A stretch of DNA of 64,000 bases from Anolis sagrei (taxonomy: Eukaryota; Chordata; Lepidosauria; Squamata; Anolidae). The first letter of the stretch is position 1, and the number at the start of each line of letters is the position of its first letter. The stretch is from NCBI RefSeq assembly GCF_037176765.1, contig NC_090021.1, positions 147,369,074-147,433,073 of the forward strand, given 5' to 3'. Shown here in pieces: positions 45,101 to 55,058 of the stretch. The notes under the pieces are model-generated. The model saw only the letters and a list, made by a program, of their open reading frames with translations, did no database searches and had not been told where the DNA came from. The position numbers and the translations under genes are program-made.

Positions 45101-46358
45101 GTTTAAGAACTACATTCTTAATTATTAAAGAATGGTTTTGATCTGTGATTTCAGTGGGAACATTCAAGACAAAATAGCAACACCCTACAAAGAAGGCCCT
45201 CCCTGTGCAGACTGTCCTTCTGACTGTGAAGATCAACTCTGTAGTAAGTTATTTTTCTTCTTTGGAAATCCTCTATCCCAGCTTGCTTCAATCTAATTCC
45301 TCCCAGATAACACCATGCATCTTTCTGAACTGGGAGGTAATGAGGTTTTTAGTCCATGACATCCAGAAGACATTAGAGATTGGTCTACTACCTCTGAATT
45401 TCCTTTTCATACTTGACTAGAGTGGGACGCGATCCCTCTTGGAGATCATTATGACCTTTTGACATTCCAAAATAGGCTTTTTTCGTGTCAGGATCTACTT
45501 GAGAAAGTGCAAGTCATTTCTAGTGTGAGAGAATTGGCCATCTGCAAGGACATTGCCCAGGGAATGCCCAGAATTTTTACCATCCTGTGGGAGGCTTCTC
45601 TCATGTCCCCACATGAGAAGCTGGAGCTGATAGATGGGAGCTCATCCCACTCCCCGGATTCAAATTGCCAACCTTTCGGTTGTGCCAATTGAGACCACTC
45701 TAGATAGTAAGGCTTGTTTCTTATATTTAAACCTATCAGCAGATATTCAAATGTGGAGCAAGATAATAGACAATTATACCCCTAACACCCTGGGCTTCTC
45801 TACATTTTCATGACTGTAGTGTTGTTTTACTATGTTCCTATCACACATGTAATATCTTGTGCCTTAACTAAAAAAGAGAGAACAAGTCTACATGCATGCT
45901 ATCATTGATATCAATAATAGAACAGTATGGCCATAGCACACATGATGCTGCTGCTGTCAGTTTCAAATGACTTCAAGAACATCTTTAAAGGAAAAGTATT
46001 ATGAAAACAAACTCAAGATGTGGTAATAATGCCAATTTTTTAGTCCTTTAGGATAGAAAATTCAAAATGACACCGTTAATATTTTAGATCATTATGGGTA
46101 AATCAGTTCAACTGTTGCAAGGCTAAAATAATGCACTGTGTAAGCTGAACAGGAGAGATAAAAGTGGGATATAAATTCATATAATTATAATAATGATATA
46201 TCTAACTTTCATTTGTTTGCTTTCTTTCAGCCAATCCATGTCCATATAAAAACATTTACAGTGAATGTGAAACAATGAAAAACTTTTTTAGTTGCGAATC
46301 AAAAGTTATGTCTGAGAACTGTCCAGCCTTATGTAATTGCCCAAATCAAATTGTATAA
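36102..46358 (+). CDS. CRISP B: cysteine-rich secretory protein, complete, seven coding exons
   Basis: Join 36102-36161, 37347-37451, 38807-38897, 39566-39711, 43984-44078, 45155-45243, 46231-46358, giving 237 residues with no internal stop. All introns are GT-AG with the same phases as CRISP A. Residues 1-20 are a signal peptide ([20 protein letters not shown]). The CAP domain has [27 protein letters not shown] and YSCHFCPSGN; the hinge is [16 protein letters not shown]; the last domain starts [13 protein letters not shown] and ends CNCPNQIV. All 16 CRISP cysteines are present. Two CAP-site histidines are lost: residue 38 is Ile (DNIN for DKHN) and residue 131 is Ser (YSYTQLVW for GHYTQVVW). 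As a CRISP it should be secreted; the C-terminal domain is the channel-binding part in studied members. The ATG follows an acceptor by 2 bases, implying a non-coding first exon. Intron 4 (4.3 kb) is filled with LINEs. Confidence 0.94.
36232..36452. mobile_element. palindromic hAT-like element in intron 1
   Basis: 'ggcttcatctacactgatca' at the left mirrors 'ccagtgtagatgtgcccata' at the right; 'atttaatgatcagtg'-type words pair inside. It has no coding capacity. Confidence 0.7.
36838..37123. mobile_element. non-autonomous hAT with long G/C runs
   Basis: 286 bp, starting CAGTCATGTAGCTG and ending GGCTATGGGCCTG, with 8-bp duplications ccattgcc/ccactgcc. Just inside the left end G14 is followed by C14, and near the right end two runs of C13-C14. 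An internal block (37010 side: 'catatcatgatctgatcacc') recurs, reversed, at 18500-18580. Confidence 0.85.
37347..37451 (+). CDS. CRISP B coding exon 2
   Basis: 105 bases, acceptor CTTTCTTTAAAG, donor GTAAGA. It encodes [19 protein letters not shown], then [16 protein letters not shown]. The CAP histidine position holds Ile38. Confidence 0.95.
38107..38265. repeat. foldback inverted repeat in intron 2
   Basis: 'tccctaaacgtaaagtgaaa' and 'agtacctggccaccataag' on the left mirror 'cttacagcagccaggtactt' and 'ttaactttacttttagggat' on the right, with a short loop that itself repeats 'tgcaccaggag'. It is probably part of a larger DNA element beginning near 37830. Confidence 0.7.
38563..38722 (-). 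mobile_element. tRNA-derived SINE, truncated
   Basis: It has the tail and body ('acttgagaaactgcaagtcg', 'gggaggcttctctcatgtcc') in minus orientation but lacks the tRNA head. Confidence 0.85.
38807..38897 (+). CDS. CRISP B coding exon 3
   Basis: 91 bases, acceptor TTGCTAAG, donor GTAAGT. It encodes [19 protein letters not shown] and ends PKEERTSN plus one base of a split Asn codon. Confidence 0.95.
38905..39330 (+). mobile_element. CR1 LINE 3' part in intron 3
   Basis: 'tagcctgcagaagaaaaggg', 'acaggaaaggagattctacc', 'aggattcaactagatggccc' and the terminal 'ttgtataattctatgat' are CR1 in + orientation. It starts only about 10 bases after the exon 3 donor. Confidence 0.92.
39566..39711 (+). CDS. 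CRISP B coding exon 4 (CAP domain core)
   Basis: 146 bases, acceptor TTCTTATTATAG, donor GTATGA. It encodes [19 protein letters not shown] and [20 protein letters not shown]. The CAP1 His is replaced by Ser131. Confidence 0.96.
39950..40248. mobile_element. non-autonomous hAT (CAGGGGCGGCTCAAC family), second copy
   Basis: 299 bp from CAGGGGCGGCTCAACTCATT to GTCCTAGG-complement end CACCTCTG, with an exact 8-bp duplication ggaataca (39942-39949, 40249-40256). It is the reverse orientation of the copy at 4069 and shares the Helitron-like inner block and a G13 run. Confidence 0.93.
40700..41460 (+). mobile_element. CR1-type LINE ORF1 fragment (esterase-like domain)
   Basis: + strand reading gives [20 protein letters not shown], then a stretch ending [20 protein letters not shown], which resemble the GDS(L)-type esterase of CR1/L2 ORF1 (VLVVGDSLLRG ... 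AQVVFSSILPV). The frame is broken. Confidence 0.65.
41460..43657 (+). mobile_element. LINE with endonuclease/RT type ORF and C-terminal zinc finger, decayed
   Basis: Pieces in order: [10 protein letters not shown]..., [20 protein letters not shown], then a 157-aa frame with [20 protein letters not shown] and [20 protein letters not shown] (RT fingers), [14 protein letters not shown] (RT palm), a YADAN-type remnant near 42720, KVDFCCLGS-like (thumb), and [20 protein letters not shown] at 43591-43650, a C2H2 finger. Several frameshifts and stops. The clade cannot be named from sequence alone. A second copy is at 60724-61480. It fills CRISP B intron 4. Confidence 0.8.
43658..43897 (-). mobile_element. 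L2 LINE fragment
   Basis: 'gggagttccatagctggggg', 'atgcgtttggacaggtaaac' and 'agcactttgaattgtgtaat' match the minus-orientation L2 sequence at 14450-14660. Confidence 0.8.
43984..44078 (+). CDS. CRISP B coding exon 5
   Basis: 95 bases, acceptor ATTATGCCTATAG, donor GTAAGT. It encodes [20 protein letters not shown] and YSCHFCP plus two bases. One codon shorter than in A and C. Confidence 0.96.
44079..45154. other. CRISP B intron 5, nothing recognised
   Basis: Unique-looking sequence with no repeat termini and no exon-like frame. Confidence 0.45.
45155..45243 (+). CDS. CRISP B coding exon 6 (hinge)
   Basis: 89 bases, acceptor CTGTGATTTCAG, donor GTAAGT. It encodes [20 protein letters not shown] and PSDCEDQLC. 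Confidence 0.96.
45484..45700 (-). mobile_element. tRNA-derived SINE in intron 6
   Basis: Minus orientation: 'acttgagaaagtgcaagtca', 'ggcttctctcatgtccccac', then 'ccccggattcaaattgccaa' (B box). The head end is truncated. Confidence 0.85.
45701..46230. other. intron 6 remainder, nothing recognised
   Basis: AT-rich intronic sequence. 46140-46200 ('gataaaagtgggatataaat') may be a LINE 3' tip. Confidence 0.35.
46231..46358 (+). CDS. CRISP B coding exon 7 (ion-channel-regulatory domain)
   Basis: 128 coding bases, acceptor GCTTTCTTTCAG, stop TAA. It encodes [20 protein letters not shown] and six cysteines in the CRISP domain spacing, ending CNCPNQIV. Confidence 0.96.
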
Positions 46359-46890
46359 ATATACGTACATGGACACCACAAAGGTCTTCCTAAAGCAACA
46401 GAACTTCACCAAGAAGGATGAAAATTGAGGATTATTGAAAAAAATATCTTTAAGTGGCAAAAAGTAAGGAGCTGAAAATTGTTTTAATGTGTTTTGTTGG
46501 TTATAAAGTTACAGTTAAGAAAAAAAGATCTTTCACATCAAACACAAGAAAACATGTTGCCGTAAATTAAAGTTACACCTATCACTTTTCTTGCAGATGC
46601 ATACTGTAACAGTAATTGTGTCTATGCAAATACAAATGTATAGATACGAGCAATTTGTCATACTATGCATTAAAAGATATACCCAGAATTTTTATGTGTA
46701 CCAATCTGATATTCATCAGGACTTCATTTTTATTCCATAAGTTCATCTAATTTTTTTTCCTGTAGAGTGATTTGTGCTGATGGTTTTTTATACAAAGCAC
46801 TACTTTGAACTCTTTTCAGCAAGGCATACAAATATGCTCCCAATCAAATATTTCCAGTTTTTTATTCTAATCATGGGGAAATAAATAGTT
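46359..46890 (+). other. probable CRISP B 3' UTR
   Basis: AT-rich sequence after the stop with ATTAAA at 46669 and AATAAA at 46880, either of which could set the poly(A) site. Confidence 0.5.
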
Positions 46891-47042
46891 AATAGGAGAC
46901 TGTTGAATCTCAAAGAGTTCATAGTTGAATGCACCCATGTTCCTACATTAGCTTGATTTGGAAGAAAGGAAAGAAACTATGGTCTCACCTCAAAGCTGGT
47001 GCAATCAAGCCAGACAATGTACGGCCATTTCCACATCTTATA

Positions 47043-48311
47043 CAGGGTGCAGCAGCATAACTTCTTTTTTTCAAAACTTAATAAAACCCATTGTATGAAT
47101 CAGAACTTTTTTTATAATGTAGGCACATACCTAAAGTTTTGTTTTATGTAGTTTTGAAGATCAAATTAGGTAGGTGACGACCTCCATTCTCCATACACTG
47201 AGTAAACTGATTTCTGGCTTTTGTCATGACTCTTGCCAGCATAGCAGGCATTATGTTGGCAATTTCTTCCTGGATGTTGGTCTTCAAATGTTGTAGGGTC
47301 CTTGGACGGTTCACATAAACACGGGATTTCAAAAAAAAAACCATAGAAAAAAATCACAAGGGGCTAAGTCTGGATAGCGGGCCGGCCACTCCAAATCCCC
47401 CCTAATTGAGATGAGGCGCTCTGGGAAACAGCCATCGATGCTCTTGAATTGTGTGCAGTTGCACCATCTTGTTGGAACCAAATGTCCCCTAAGTCCAACC
47501 CATCTAGCTGTGGGGGAAAAATTCCTTTAACATATTTACATACCAGCCCGAATTCACTGTCACTGCAACTTCATTTTCCTCAAAGAACCAGGGACCAATA
47601 ATTCCAGCTGAGGAAATTGTACACCACACAGTGATTTTAGGTGAATGCAAAGGCCTTTGATGCAATTCTCGAGGATTGTTGTCAGCCCAGTAGTGCATGT
47701 TTTGTTTGTTGATGGATCCACACAAATGAAAATGGGCTTCATCACTAAAAAAAAAAAAATAGCGTCCTCAGGAACAACTTTGAGAAGAACCTCACACGCG
47801 TTCCTCTGAGAATTAAAGTCACGTTCAGAAAGTTCCTGCACAATCACCATCTTGTAAGGATGGAAATGAAGATCATCATGAAGAATTCTCCTCACAGAAT
47901 GATCAGAAAGTCCAAGGGCAGACGCAACATTGAATCTCTCACTGCCTCAATATTCTCAGGTGATCTAATGGGCTGAGGGACTCCAGCTCTTTGTCTTTTA
48001 CACTTGCAGTTTGTCTGAATATAGTGACCCACGTCACAATTGATTTCTGGTCCAGGACAGGGGCCAATGGGGCTAAATGAAAGTGATTCTGAAAGGCGCG
48101 ATGGGTTGCGATCACAGAACATCCGCTCGAAAAGTAGGCTTCAACGGCAAAAGCACACTTCTCACTGTTCCAATGCATGATGGCAACTGAACTGTGTCAG
48201 GACAAAACTTTATACTCCCACCTCTTGAACGAGACCACTAGCGCTCCGCTACGTCTTCAACTGACTGAATGGCGTGCATTTTTAAAAAGGAAGTTATGCT
48301 GCCGCACCCTG
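47043..48311 (-). mobile_element. near full-length mariner
   Basis: 1269 bp flanked by TA. Inverted termini: CAGGGTGCAGCAGCATAACT at the left and the complement of AGTTATGCTGCCGCACCCTG at the right. The minus strand encodes a transposase from MHWNSEKCAFAVEAYFSSGC near 48178 through a helix-turn-helix (GVPQPIRSPENIEAVRDSML), NKQNMHYWADNNPRELHQRP and ITVWCTISSAGIIGPWFFEE, to TKARNQFTQCMENGGRHLPN near 47150. An AHF-type first Asp region and a QQDGATAH-like second Asp region are recognisable, as in DD34D mariners. Several frameshifts and stops, some in A/T runs, break the frame, so it is dead. It lies just downstream of CRISP B. Confidence 0.93.
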
Positions 48312-48691
48312 TAGCTTTTTATAAAACTTGAAAATTACTTTGGAATTTGCTATGAAGTCAGGTGTTTTTTCAGTATGGATGGGTAGATCAAGTTTAATTT
48401 GGGTCAATTCAGTTGTCCAAAAGTCAGAAGTACCCCCTGGAACAGATCAATGCTGGCAGGCAATGCCTTTTTCTGTATGGAAGAATCCTCTAAGCTGTAA
48501 AGCTTTTTTACTTTTTTTCTGTGAAATGGCTGGGCTTGGCTAGGGAAAAGGTGACAAGTAGCAAGGTAGTAACACGATGTCAAATCACTTTGATTAGTGT
48601 GACACTAACAAAATGAATCCAGGGCTGCTTTGGGGAAAATTTATCAGAGTTGCATCTGGATTATTTGTGTTGACACTGTTCTTACCACACT

Positions 48692-48832
48692 AGAGCAGGC
48701 ATGAGCAAACTTCAGAACTCCAGGTATTTTAGACTTCAGCTCTCAGAAATCCCAGCCAGTTTACTGGCTGTTGAAATTGTGGGAGCTGAATCCAAAACAC
48801 CTGAAGGGCCAAAGGTTGTCCATGCCTGCTCT
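48692..48832. mobile_element. palindromic DNA element (AGAGCAGGCATG type)
   Basis: Termini AGAGCAGGCATG and CATGCCTGCTCT are inverted. 'aaatcccagccagtttactg' and the mirrored half pair inside. No coding. Confidence 0.8.
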
Positions 48833-49411
48833 AAAGCTTAAGAGTTAGCAAAAAGTATCTATTCCATATGATATCCTATTATTGCTTCCAGCAATAATAG
48901 TTGCCACTACTTTAGAAACAGGTAAATGAGAAACTAATACATTCATGTGCAGGATACACAGTCCCCATTACATTGCAGTAAAGTAAAATGAAGTGCCAAC
49001 AATTATTACATGACATTGCTTCAGGGGGAAAATGCTTGTAAGAAGAAGGTATCCATCTATTTTTTTTAGAAAAAGTTGTGAACTTGCATTGCTTTAGAAT
49101 GAATAATTCAGCACAAAAAATGTCAGACATGATATTGCTATAAAAAAAATTGAAGGGGACACAAATCAGACTCTTTGTTTCTTTAGGAAGGCAGTTGAAT
49201 GTGTTTACACATTATGTTTCTCTGAATATTCCAATTTCTTTCGAAAAACAGTTGAATCTCCTAGTATATTGCATTATTTGTTTGAGAAAGGAGTCATTGC
49301 TTTAGAAAGAGAATGAAATGTATAAAACTACACTATTGTCATGATTTAGAAATACAGATTTCTACTAGATAGATAGACAGATAGATAGAGGAGGAATATG
49401 GCTAGCTATCA
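48833..49411. other. no recognised gene; GATA microsatellite at the end
   Basis: 49366-49388 is an imperfect (GATA)n run. The rest is unassigned. Confidence 0.4.
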
Positions 49412-49416
49412 CTAAC

Positions 49417-50161
49417 TGTTGTATCCCAGAGAAGGAACACCTCTGTCCTTAAACACCACACCAGTATAGTAAAGTCAGCAAGCAGTTTATTGAAGGATAT
49501 ATGTAAGCAAAGCAATAAAAATGATAGTATATTCCAAAGGTAACAAATGTTCCATGAACTTCAAGGTACAAAGGTAAAAACGCAAGATCCAAGGATGTAA
49601 AATCCAAAAGAGCAAGACAGCATGGAGATCCAACATCCAGAACAGGAACCTGGCAAAACTTGAAAAATGAAGCTAGAAATCTACTTGGAAACAAGACCAT
49701 CATGAAAATTCAACATTGACACGAAGCTAAAATCCTTTCCTCATCTCATATAAAGCCTTTCCTGTCTTATAAAATGAAAAGAAAACATTTTGTTTGCCTT
49801 TTCAACCAGATAAAGATTTCTTATCTCTCTTTTCTAGAATACAGGCTGATCTTCTGTGAGTCTGGGAACTTTGTCTTAATTTACAAAAGTCTTGTCTTCT
49901 ATCTTCAATCTCATTAACTTCTGCACCTGACAAATCATCCTCAGAAGACAGTTTCTCAGAGAAAGGCTGCAACTGCTGTGGACCCTTTTCAGGAATGTGT
50001 CTTTGAGAAACTACAGGAGAAGCACTAAATTCATTAGAAACTTTGGGCCTCTCAGCAAGGCCAGGACCAGGCCTATTAACAAGGCCAGGACTTGACAACT
50101 CAGGCCCAAGAAAACCATCATCTCCATTGACATCAGACAAATCACAGGCTAAACTACAACA
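49417..50161 (-). mobile_element. solo LTR of an endogenous retrovirus or LTR retrotransposon (fossil)
   Basis: 745 bp with TGTTGT...ACAACA ends and a 5-bp duplication ctaac on both sides (49412-49416, 50162-50166). On the minus strand an AATAAA lies about 70 bases before the 3' end, giving a plausible R/U5. There is no internal region, so it is a recombined solo LTR. The matching 5-bp duplication suggests moderate age. Confidence 0.82.
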
Positions 50162-50166
50162 CTAAC

Positions 50167-51139
50167 GATAATTGTGGAGTGTAGGTAATACAGTTGGATA
50201 GGTTCACTTGGAAATGGCTGAAATTCGGAAAAACATACAAATTTAGGGAGGGGAATCCAAATTTGAACCCCTTACCATTTTTTCCGTAAATATTCTATAA
50301 TGTACGAATGTTTCCCAAGGTTATTTTAATTTTCACAACCATTAAGCAACTTTGGTAAAGGCAAGGGAATTTTTAAAATCTCATTTTTTCTGCTGGCACT
50401 GAAAGAAGGGAAGCGGTGGGCATGGCAATCACAGCCATCGTTACTGTAGTTTGTGAAGGCCAGGCCCCCAGTGGTAGAGATTGCAAAAGGCCCTGCTGTT
50501 AAACTACATTTCCCACAATGCATACCTGCTCAGTAGCCAAAATGGCTGCAGGACCCAAAAGTAGCTGTCTGTAGCAGTCTTTGTCTAAATATAAAATAAA
50601 CTGATTGAATCTACCAAAGAGTCTAAAGAAGGCAGAAAAAGCAATAAGCAACTTTTGCCCGCCCGCCCTTTACAATAAGTAAGTAATGATAAAATGAAAT
50701 GATTGATTGCATCTGCAAATAGGAATAAACGGATGTATGTGTGTTGAGGGCCCCCTCCAACTCAGTAGAGGAACCAAATGGATATCAGGAGAGTTTGGAC
50801 GGTGCCTTTCTGCCCAGAAGAAGGGGGTCAGTCTAGATGTCCCTTGATGGAGCCTGTACTATGATTTCTGTTCTTCACCAATTTAACGCAGTTTGCACCA
50901 CACAAAGTTTCTGGAGTAGAACAACTACTTTTAAAGTAACGACCATCCAATGAAACAGGAAATAACAATTTCATATCAGGAACAGATTCCTGATGGCTCT
51001 TGAGGGTTCTCTTGTTGCTTTAGCAAGCAATTATGTCAGAGGTCTGTCTGACTTTTGAAATGGGAAAATGGCAAAGGCCGTGGACAAGATTGGTTATGAG
51101 AATCCTATCTTATAGAATGGAGCCAAACCATCTCTATGG
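50167..51139. other. mostly unassigned, small CR1 fragment
   Basis: 50760-50875 ('ggacggtgcctttctgccca', 'gaagaagggggtcagtctag') looks like a CR1-type 3' fragment. The rest has no recognised feature. Confidence 0.4.
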
Positions 51140-51915
51140 TTTTCCAGAGAGTTGGCAGCAATGAAGCAAGTGATATGGAGATTAAAGCAACACAAGTTGC
51201 CTAGATTACTGCAACGCTCTCTACGTGGGGTTGCCTCTGAAGACTGCCCGGAAGCTGCAGCAAGTACAACGCGCGGCAGCCAGATTACTAACGGGTGTGG
51301 GGTACAGGGAGCACACCACTCCGCTGTTACTCGAACTCCACTGGCTGCCGATTAGCTTCCGAGCACAATTCAAAGTGCTGGTGTTAACCTATAAAGCCCT
51401 AAACGACTCCGGCCCTGTTTACCTCTCCGAACGTATTCTCCCCTATGAACCATCAAGACCACTAAGATCGTCTAAAGGGGCCTTGCTCTCGGTCCCTCTG
51501 CCTGCACAAGCACAGCTGGTGGGGACGAGGGACACGGCCTTCTCAATGATGGCCCCTCGACTTTGGAACTCCCTGCCATTAGAGATCAGAACTGCCCCCT
51601 CCCTCATGATGTTCAGGAAACTAACAAAGACCTGGTTGTGGAATGCGGCATTTGACAACTGATTTAATTCTTTGCCCACATGAAAGGAGGATGATGAATG
51701 GGATTGTGATGGTGTCAGACGATTTGGCTCTTTTAACTGGGATGATAATGTTTTAATGTGTATGGTGCTGATATCTTAATCGTGTAATGAAGTGGCATTG
51801 TGTTGTTATTGTATATTTTTTGTATGTTAACACATGTTGTGAACCGGTCTGAATCCCTCTTTGAAGGTGAGAGGGTCGCTATATAAAACCTCGAAATAAA
51901 TAATAAAATAAATAA
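51140..51915 (+). mobile_element. L2 LINE 3' end, well preserved
   Basis: A 145-aa + frame (51225-51662) reads MGLPLKTARKLQQVQRAAAR, LHWLPISFRAQFKVLVLTYK and FSMMAPRLWNSLPLEIRTAP, the L2 C-terminus. The 3' UTR ends 'gtcgctatataaaacctcga' and (AATA)n. 5'-truncated. Confidence 0.93.
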
Positions 51916-52139
51916 ACAAGTGGAAGACCGGAAGCAAATTTGACTAAACATAGGTTGTAGCTAATTTGAAGGCCTACTCTACAGCAATGAGGGCAGCAAA
52001 GAAATCATGTTTTGCTGCAACTGCTACATTTGCTTGCATCAATCCCATCATGCCTGAAGTAAGCTGTGGAAAGACCTTTTATAAACAACTCTTCCCTGCA
52101 TCCCACTATACTCAACAACTATAGACTAGTCTCCAGTTT

Positions 52140-52735
52140 TCCATTTATATTGTAAGGTGGCCTCCTAATGCCTGGTGTTTCCATCCATTTCAAACTGGTT
52201 TCAGACCCTGGATAGGGATAACCTTGGTTATCTTGATAACCTATGCAGAGAACTGGACAAAGGGAGTGTGTTCCTTTTGGTTCGACTGGACCTCTCAATG
52301 GCCCTCAATACCATCAACCATAGTATCTTTCTGAGCTGCCTCACTTAGATGGGAATTACTCCTTTCCTTTCTGGAGGGAAATATCGAGAGGTTGGTACTG
52401 GGGAACTCCTGTTTGAACCCTTGGGTGTTGGCCTATGGGGTTCCTCAAGCCTCTATTTTGCCCCCCATTCTGATTAATCTATACATGAAACTACAAGAGG
52501 AGGCCATCTGGACTTTTGGGATGTGGTGCTACCTATCTGCTCTGGTCCTAAACCAATGTCTGTTATCAATAATAGATTGGATGAGGGCAAACAAACTGAA
52601 ACATAATCGAGACAAGACAGAGGTGCTCCCGGTTTGTCAGAAGGCAATTCAGGGAACAGGGATCCAGCCTATGCTAGATGGGGTTAGATTCCCCTTGAAG
52701 ACACATCAAGCCATAGGCATTTTTTGACCCTTTTC
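52140..52735 (+). mobile_element. L2 LINE fragment (reverse transcriptase)
   Basis: It has the palm region 'VFLLVRLDLSMALNTINH' and, in a 111-aa frame, AYGVPQASILPPILINLYMK and DWMRANKLKHNRDKTEVLP, the L2 RT YGVPQGS and thumb blocks. The order relative to 51140-51915 (C-terminal part first) shows a separate insertion. Confidence 0.85.
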
Positions 52736-54046
52736 CCTTACAGAGTCATAAGCTTTCCAACACCTTTCCATAACAAAATGTAGCTGCAGCACAAGACCTT
52801 ATTGCACTACAATATTTGGAAAAGTGCTGTTAATATTGTAATTATTTTGGAGCCTTTTGAAAAGTATTCAGTAAGAGGGAAGCAGAAGATAGTGGATGAA
52901 AGCCAGTGAGAAACATTCACTGTTGCAAAATGCTTTGAAATAAATGTTTCAGGACTGAAGAGAGGAGGCAATAGATACTGCAGTAATTGAAGTTGCCAAC
53001 TACCAGACACCCCTGAATATTTTGTGAGATGGTGAAGAGCCTATGGGATACTGGGTCAGCTAGGAAGACACTGCAAAATGTTGGACTGTATGAGTGTGCT
53101 AACCCAGCTGGGAAAACGTAGTCTCTAGAAGCCACAGCCTACCCTTACAGCCACAGCCCACCCCTGATCTCACCCTAACCCCTTGAAAAGCACCATATAG
53201 TAGTGTCCTTACCAAGGAGCAATGCTGTGGTTCCTCCTTGTGAAAAAAAGCCACACATAACCAGAAGCCAGGCACCTCCTCCATCTGATGTGCATAGAAC
53301 CCAATCCCAGCATTCACCATTAACTCCCCAGCCCTTTCCTAGTTCTTCTCAAGCTTCTTCTCACATTAGGGCAGTTATGGGGAAGACAGGTATTTTCCAG
53401 AGGACGAAGATGGGCACATATTCTCTATGTGTGGAGTAATGTTCTTGGTTCCTCTAATATGCACCAGTTCAAGATGTGTAATGTGTTGATTACCCATGAG
53501 TTAAATGCCATGTGTCTATTGGTCGGAAAGACTTTCTTTGCTGATGGATCCTTTCACCAGATTCATGTGCTATGCATTGCAACAAAGTATTTATTGTTCT
53601 TTATACTCACTTTCCTCACTACATGTTTTTACCGTGTTAGCGGGGTGAAGTCGAGTGGCATATCCTGCATACATTCTTGGTTATCTCCTTCTAAAAAACC
53701 ACTTTACTGTCCAGCCTCTCCAGGGATGAAGTGGTAACCCTAAGGCAGTCAAGTGGAGTCATATGTGTGCACCTGGAATTTGCTTCATCACCCACAAGCT
53801 TTTCCAACCACCGTGGGAGGCTTTTCCTCTCAAGAATCCCAGCCAGCTTCTCATCAGCAGAGCTGAGGTCGACCCAAGACAACAAAATAGAGTCAAGTAG
53901 GTGCTCTTTGAACTTGCCTCTTCACTCCAGAGATATTCTGCCCACTTTTGGAGTCCTCTTCCCCTAGATCCACAAGAAACCACTTCTGTGCCCATCCAAC
54001 ATGACTAGGGTGAAATGATTAACAGCTATGATTTCTGTTGAAGTAC
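52736..54046. other. unassigned intergenic stretch
   Basis: Frames of 72-102 aa occur on both strands but have no motif, signal peptide or exon boundary I can support. Confidence 0.35.
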
Positions 54047-54054
54047 CGTTAGAC

Positions 54055-54189
54055 CAGTGGTTCTCAACCTTGGGTCCCCAGATGTTTTTGGCCTTCAACT
54101 CCCAGAAATCCTATCAGCTGGTAATCTGGCTGGGATTTCTGGGAGTTGTAGGCCAAAACACCTGGGGACCCACAGGTTGAGAACCACTG
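54055..54189. mobile_element. non-autonomous hAT (CAGTGGTTCTCAACC type), copy 4
   Basis: Termini CAGTGGTTCTCAACC and GGTTGAGAACCACTG with an exact 8-bp duplication cgttagac (54047-54054, 54190-54197). Confidence 0.95.
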
Positions 54190-54197
54190 CGTTAGAC

Positions 54198-55058
54198 CCA
54201 GACTTTGTGCCCACCTAAGCCAAACAAAAGCTTGGCCAGGCCAGGCTCTGTAGCACTGGATGTGGATTATGTTGCAACATGGCCCCCTTTATCAAGGTGT
54301 CTGAATTGAACTCGGCCTAATAGTAATAAAGAGGAATAGTAGGGAACCAAATCAACATGGAAAGGACAATGTCATTTTCTAAGCCAAAAAAACCATCTCT
54401 TTATTGGTTAAGAATTTAAATGTGTGTCATTAAGAATTTTTCAGATCATTTGTAACAATTTACTGGAACAAATTATGTCATGTTTGTTAAACAAAATGCT
54501 CACAAGTTGCTACAAGAACATTATTTGCTTACCAAGATGCTTCATTGTCTCTACCTATCCACTTTGTACCCAATTTATACTGTTCTTTCATTTCTGCTCA
54601 TTAAAACCTTTGGTTGCATTGGTGATCTGATATGTTCTAGGTCAGTTCCTTATGTTCTTTAGCACCAATTCTGAAAACCATAAAAAGCACTCAATACTGT
54701 CAGGAAGTCATAGAATGCATTTGTGTTAGTGTGCCCAACACTGGGAGTTTTTTTCCTAGTTCATCTTTAAACCTGGGCTTTACCAAGCCATTCAAAGCTA
54801 ATTATGCTGAAATGGAAAGCTGGAAAATATTCAGCACATCCTTCAAAACAAAAGGTAGAGCTCCTCCAATGACACACTTCATACCAATAATACCATGGGT
54901 CATAATTTCAACCAACCACAGCAATTATGTCACATAACAATGATTGTCTACTTGCTTCTTGTAGACATTTTGGTTCATCCCCCTCTCTAATAGAGAGTCC
55001 TCACAAGACCACTTTTAGAGTTTCCCATAGAAGGTCAATTGATGTTTCTGGGGTTTGG
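54198..55058. other. unassigned AT-rich stretch
   Basis: No gene or repeat termini seen. Confidence 0.4.

Noticed and set aside
49802-50140. 112-aa minus frame
   Set aside because: It lies wholly inside the solo LTR and is not a host gene.
53099-53320. 73-aa minus frame with several cysteines (GVGCGCKG)
   Set aside because: The cysteine spacing fits neither defensin nor CRISP and there is no signal peptide or splice site.
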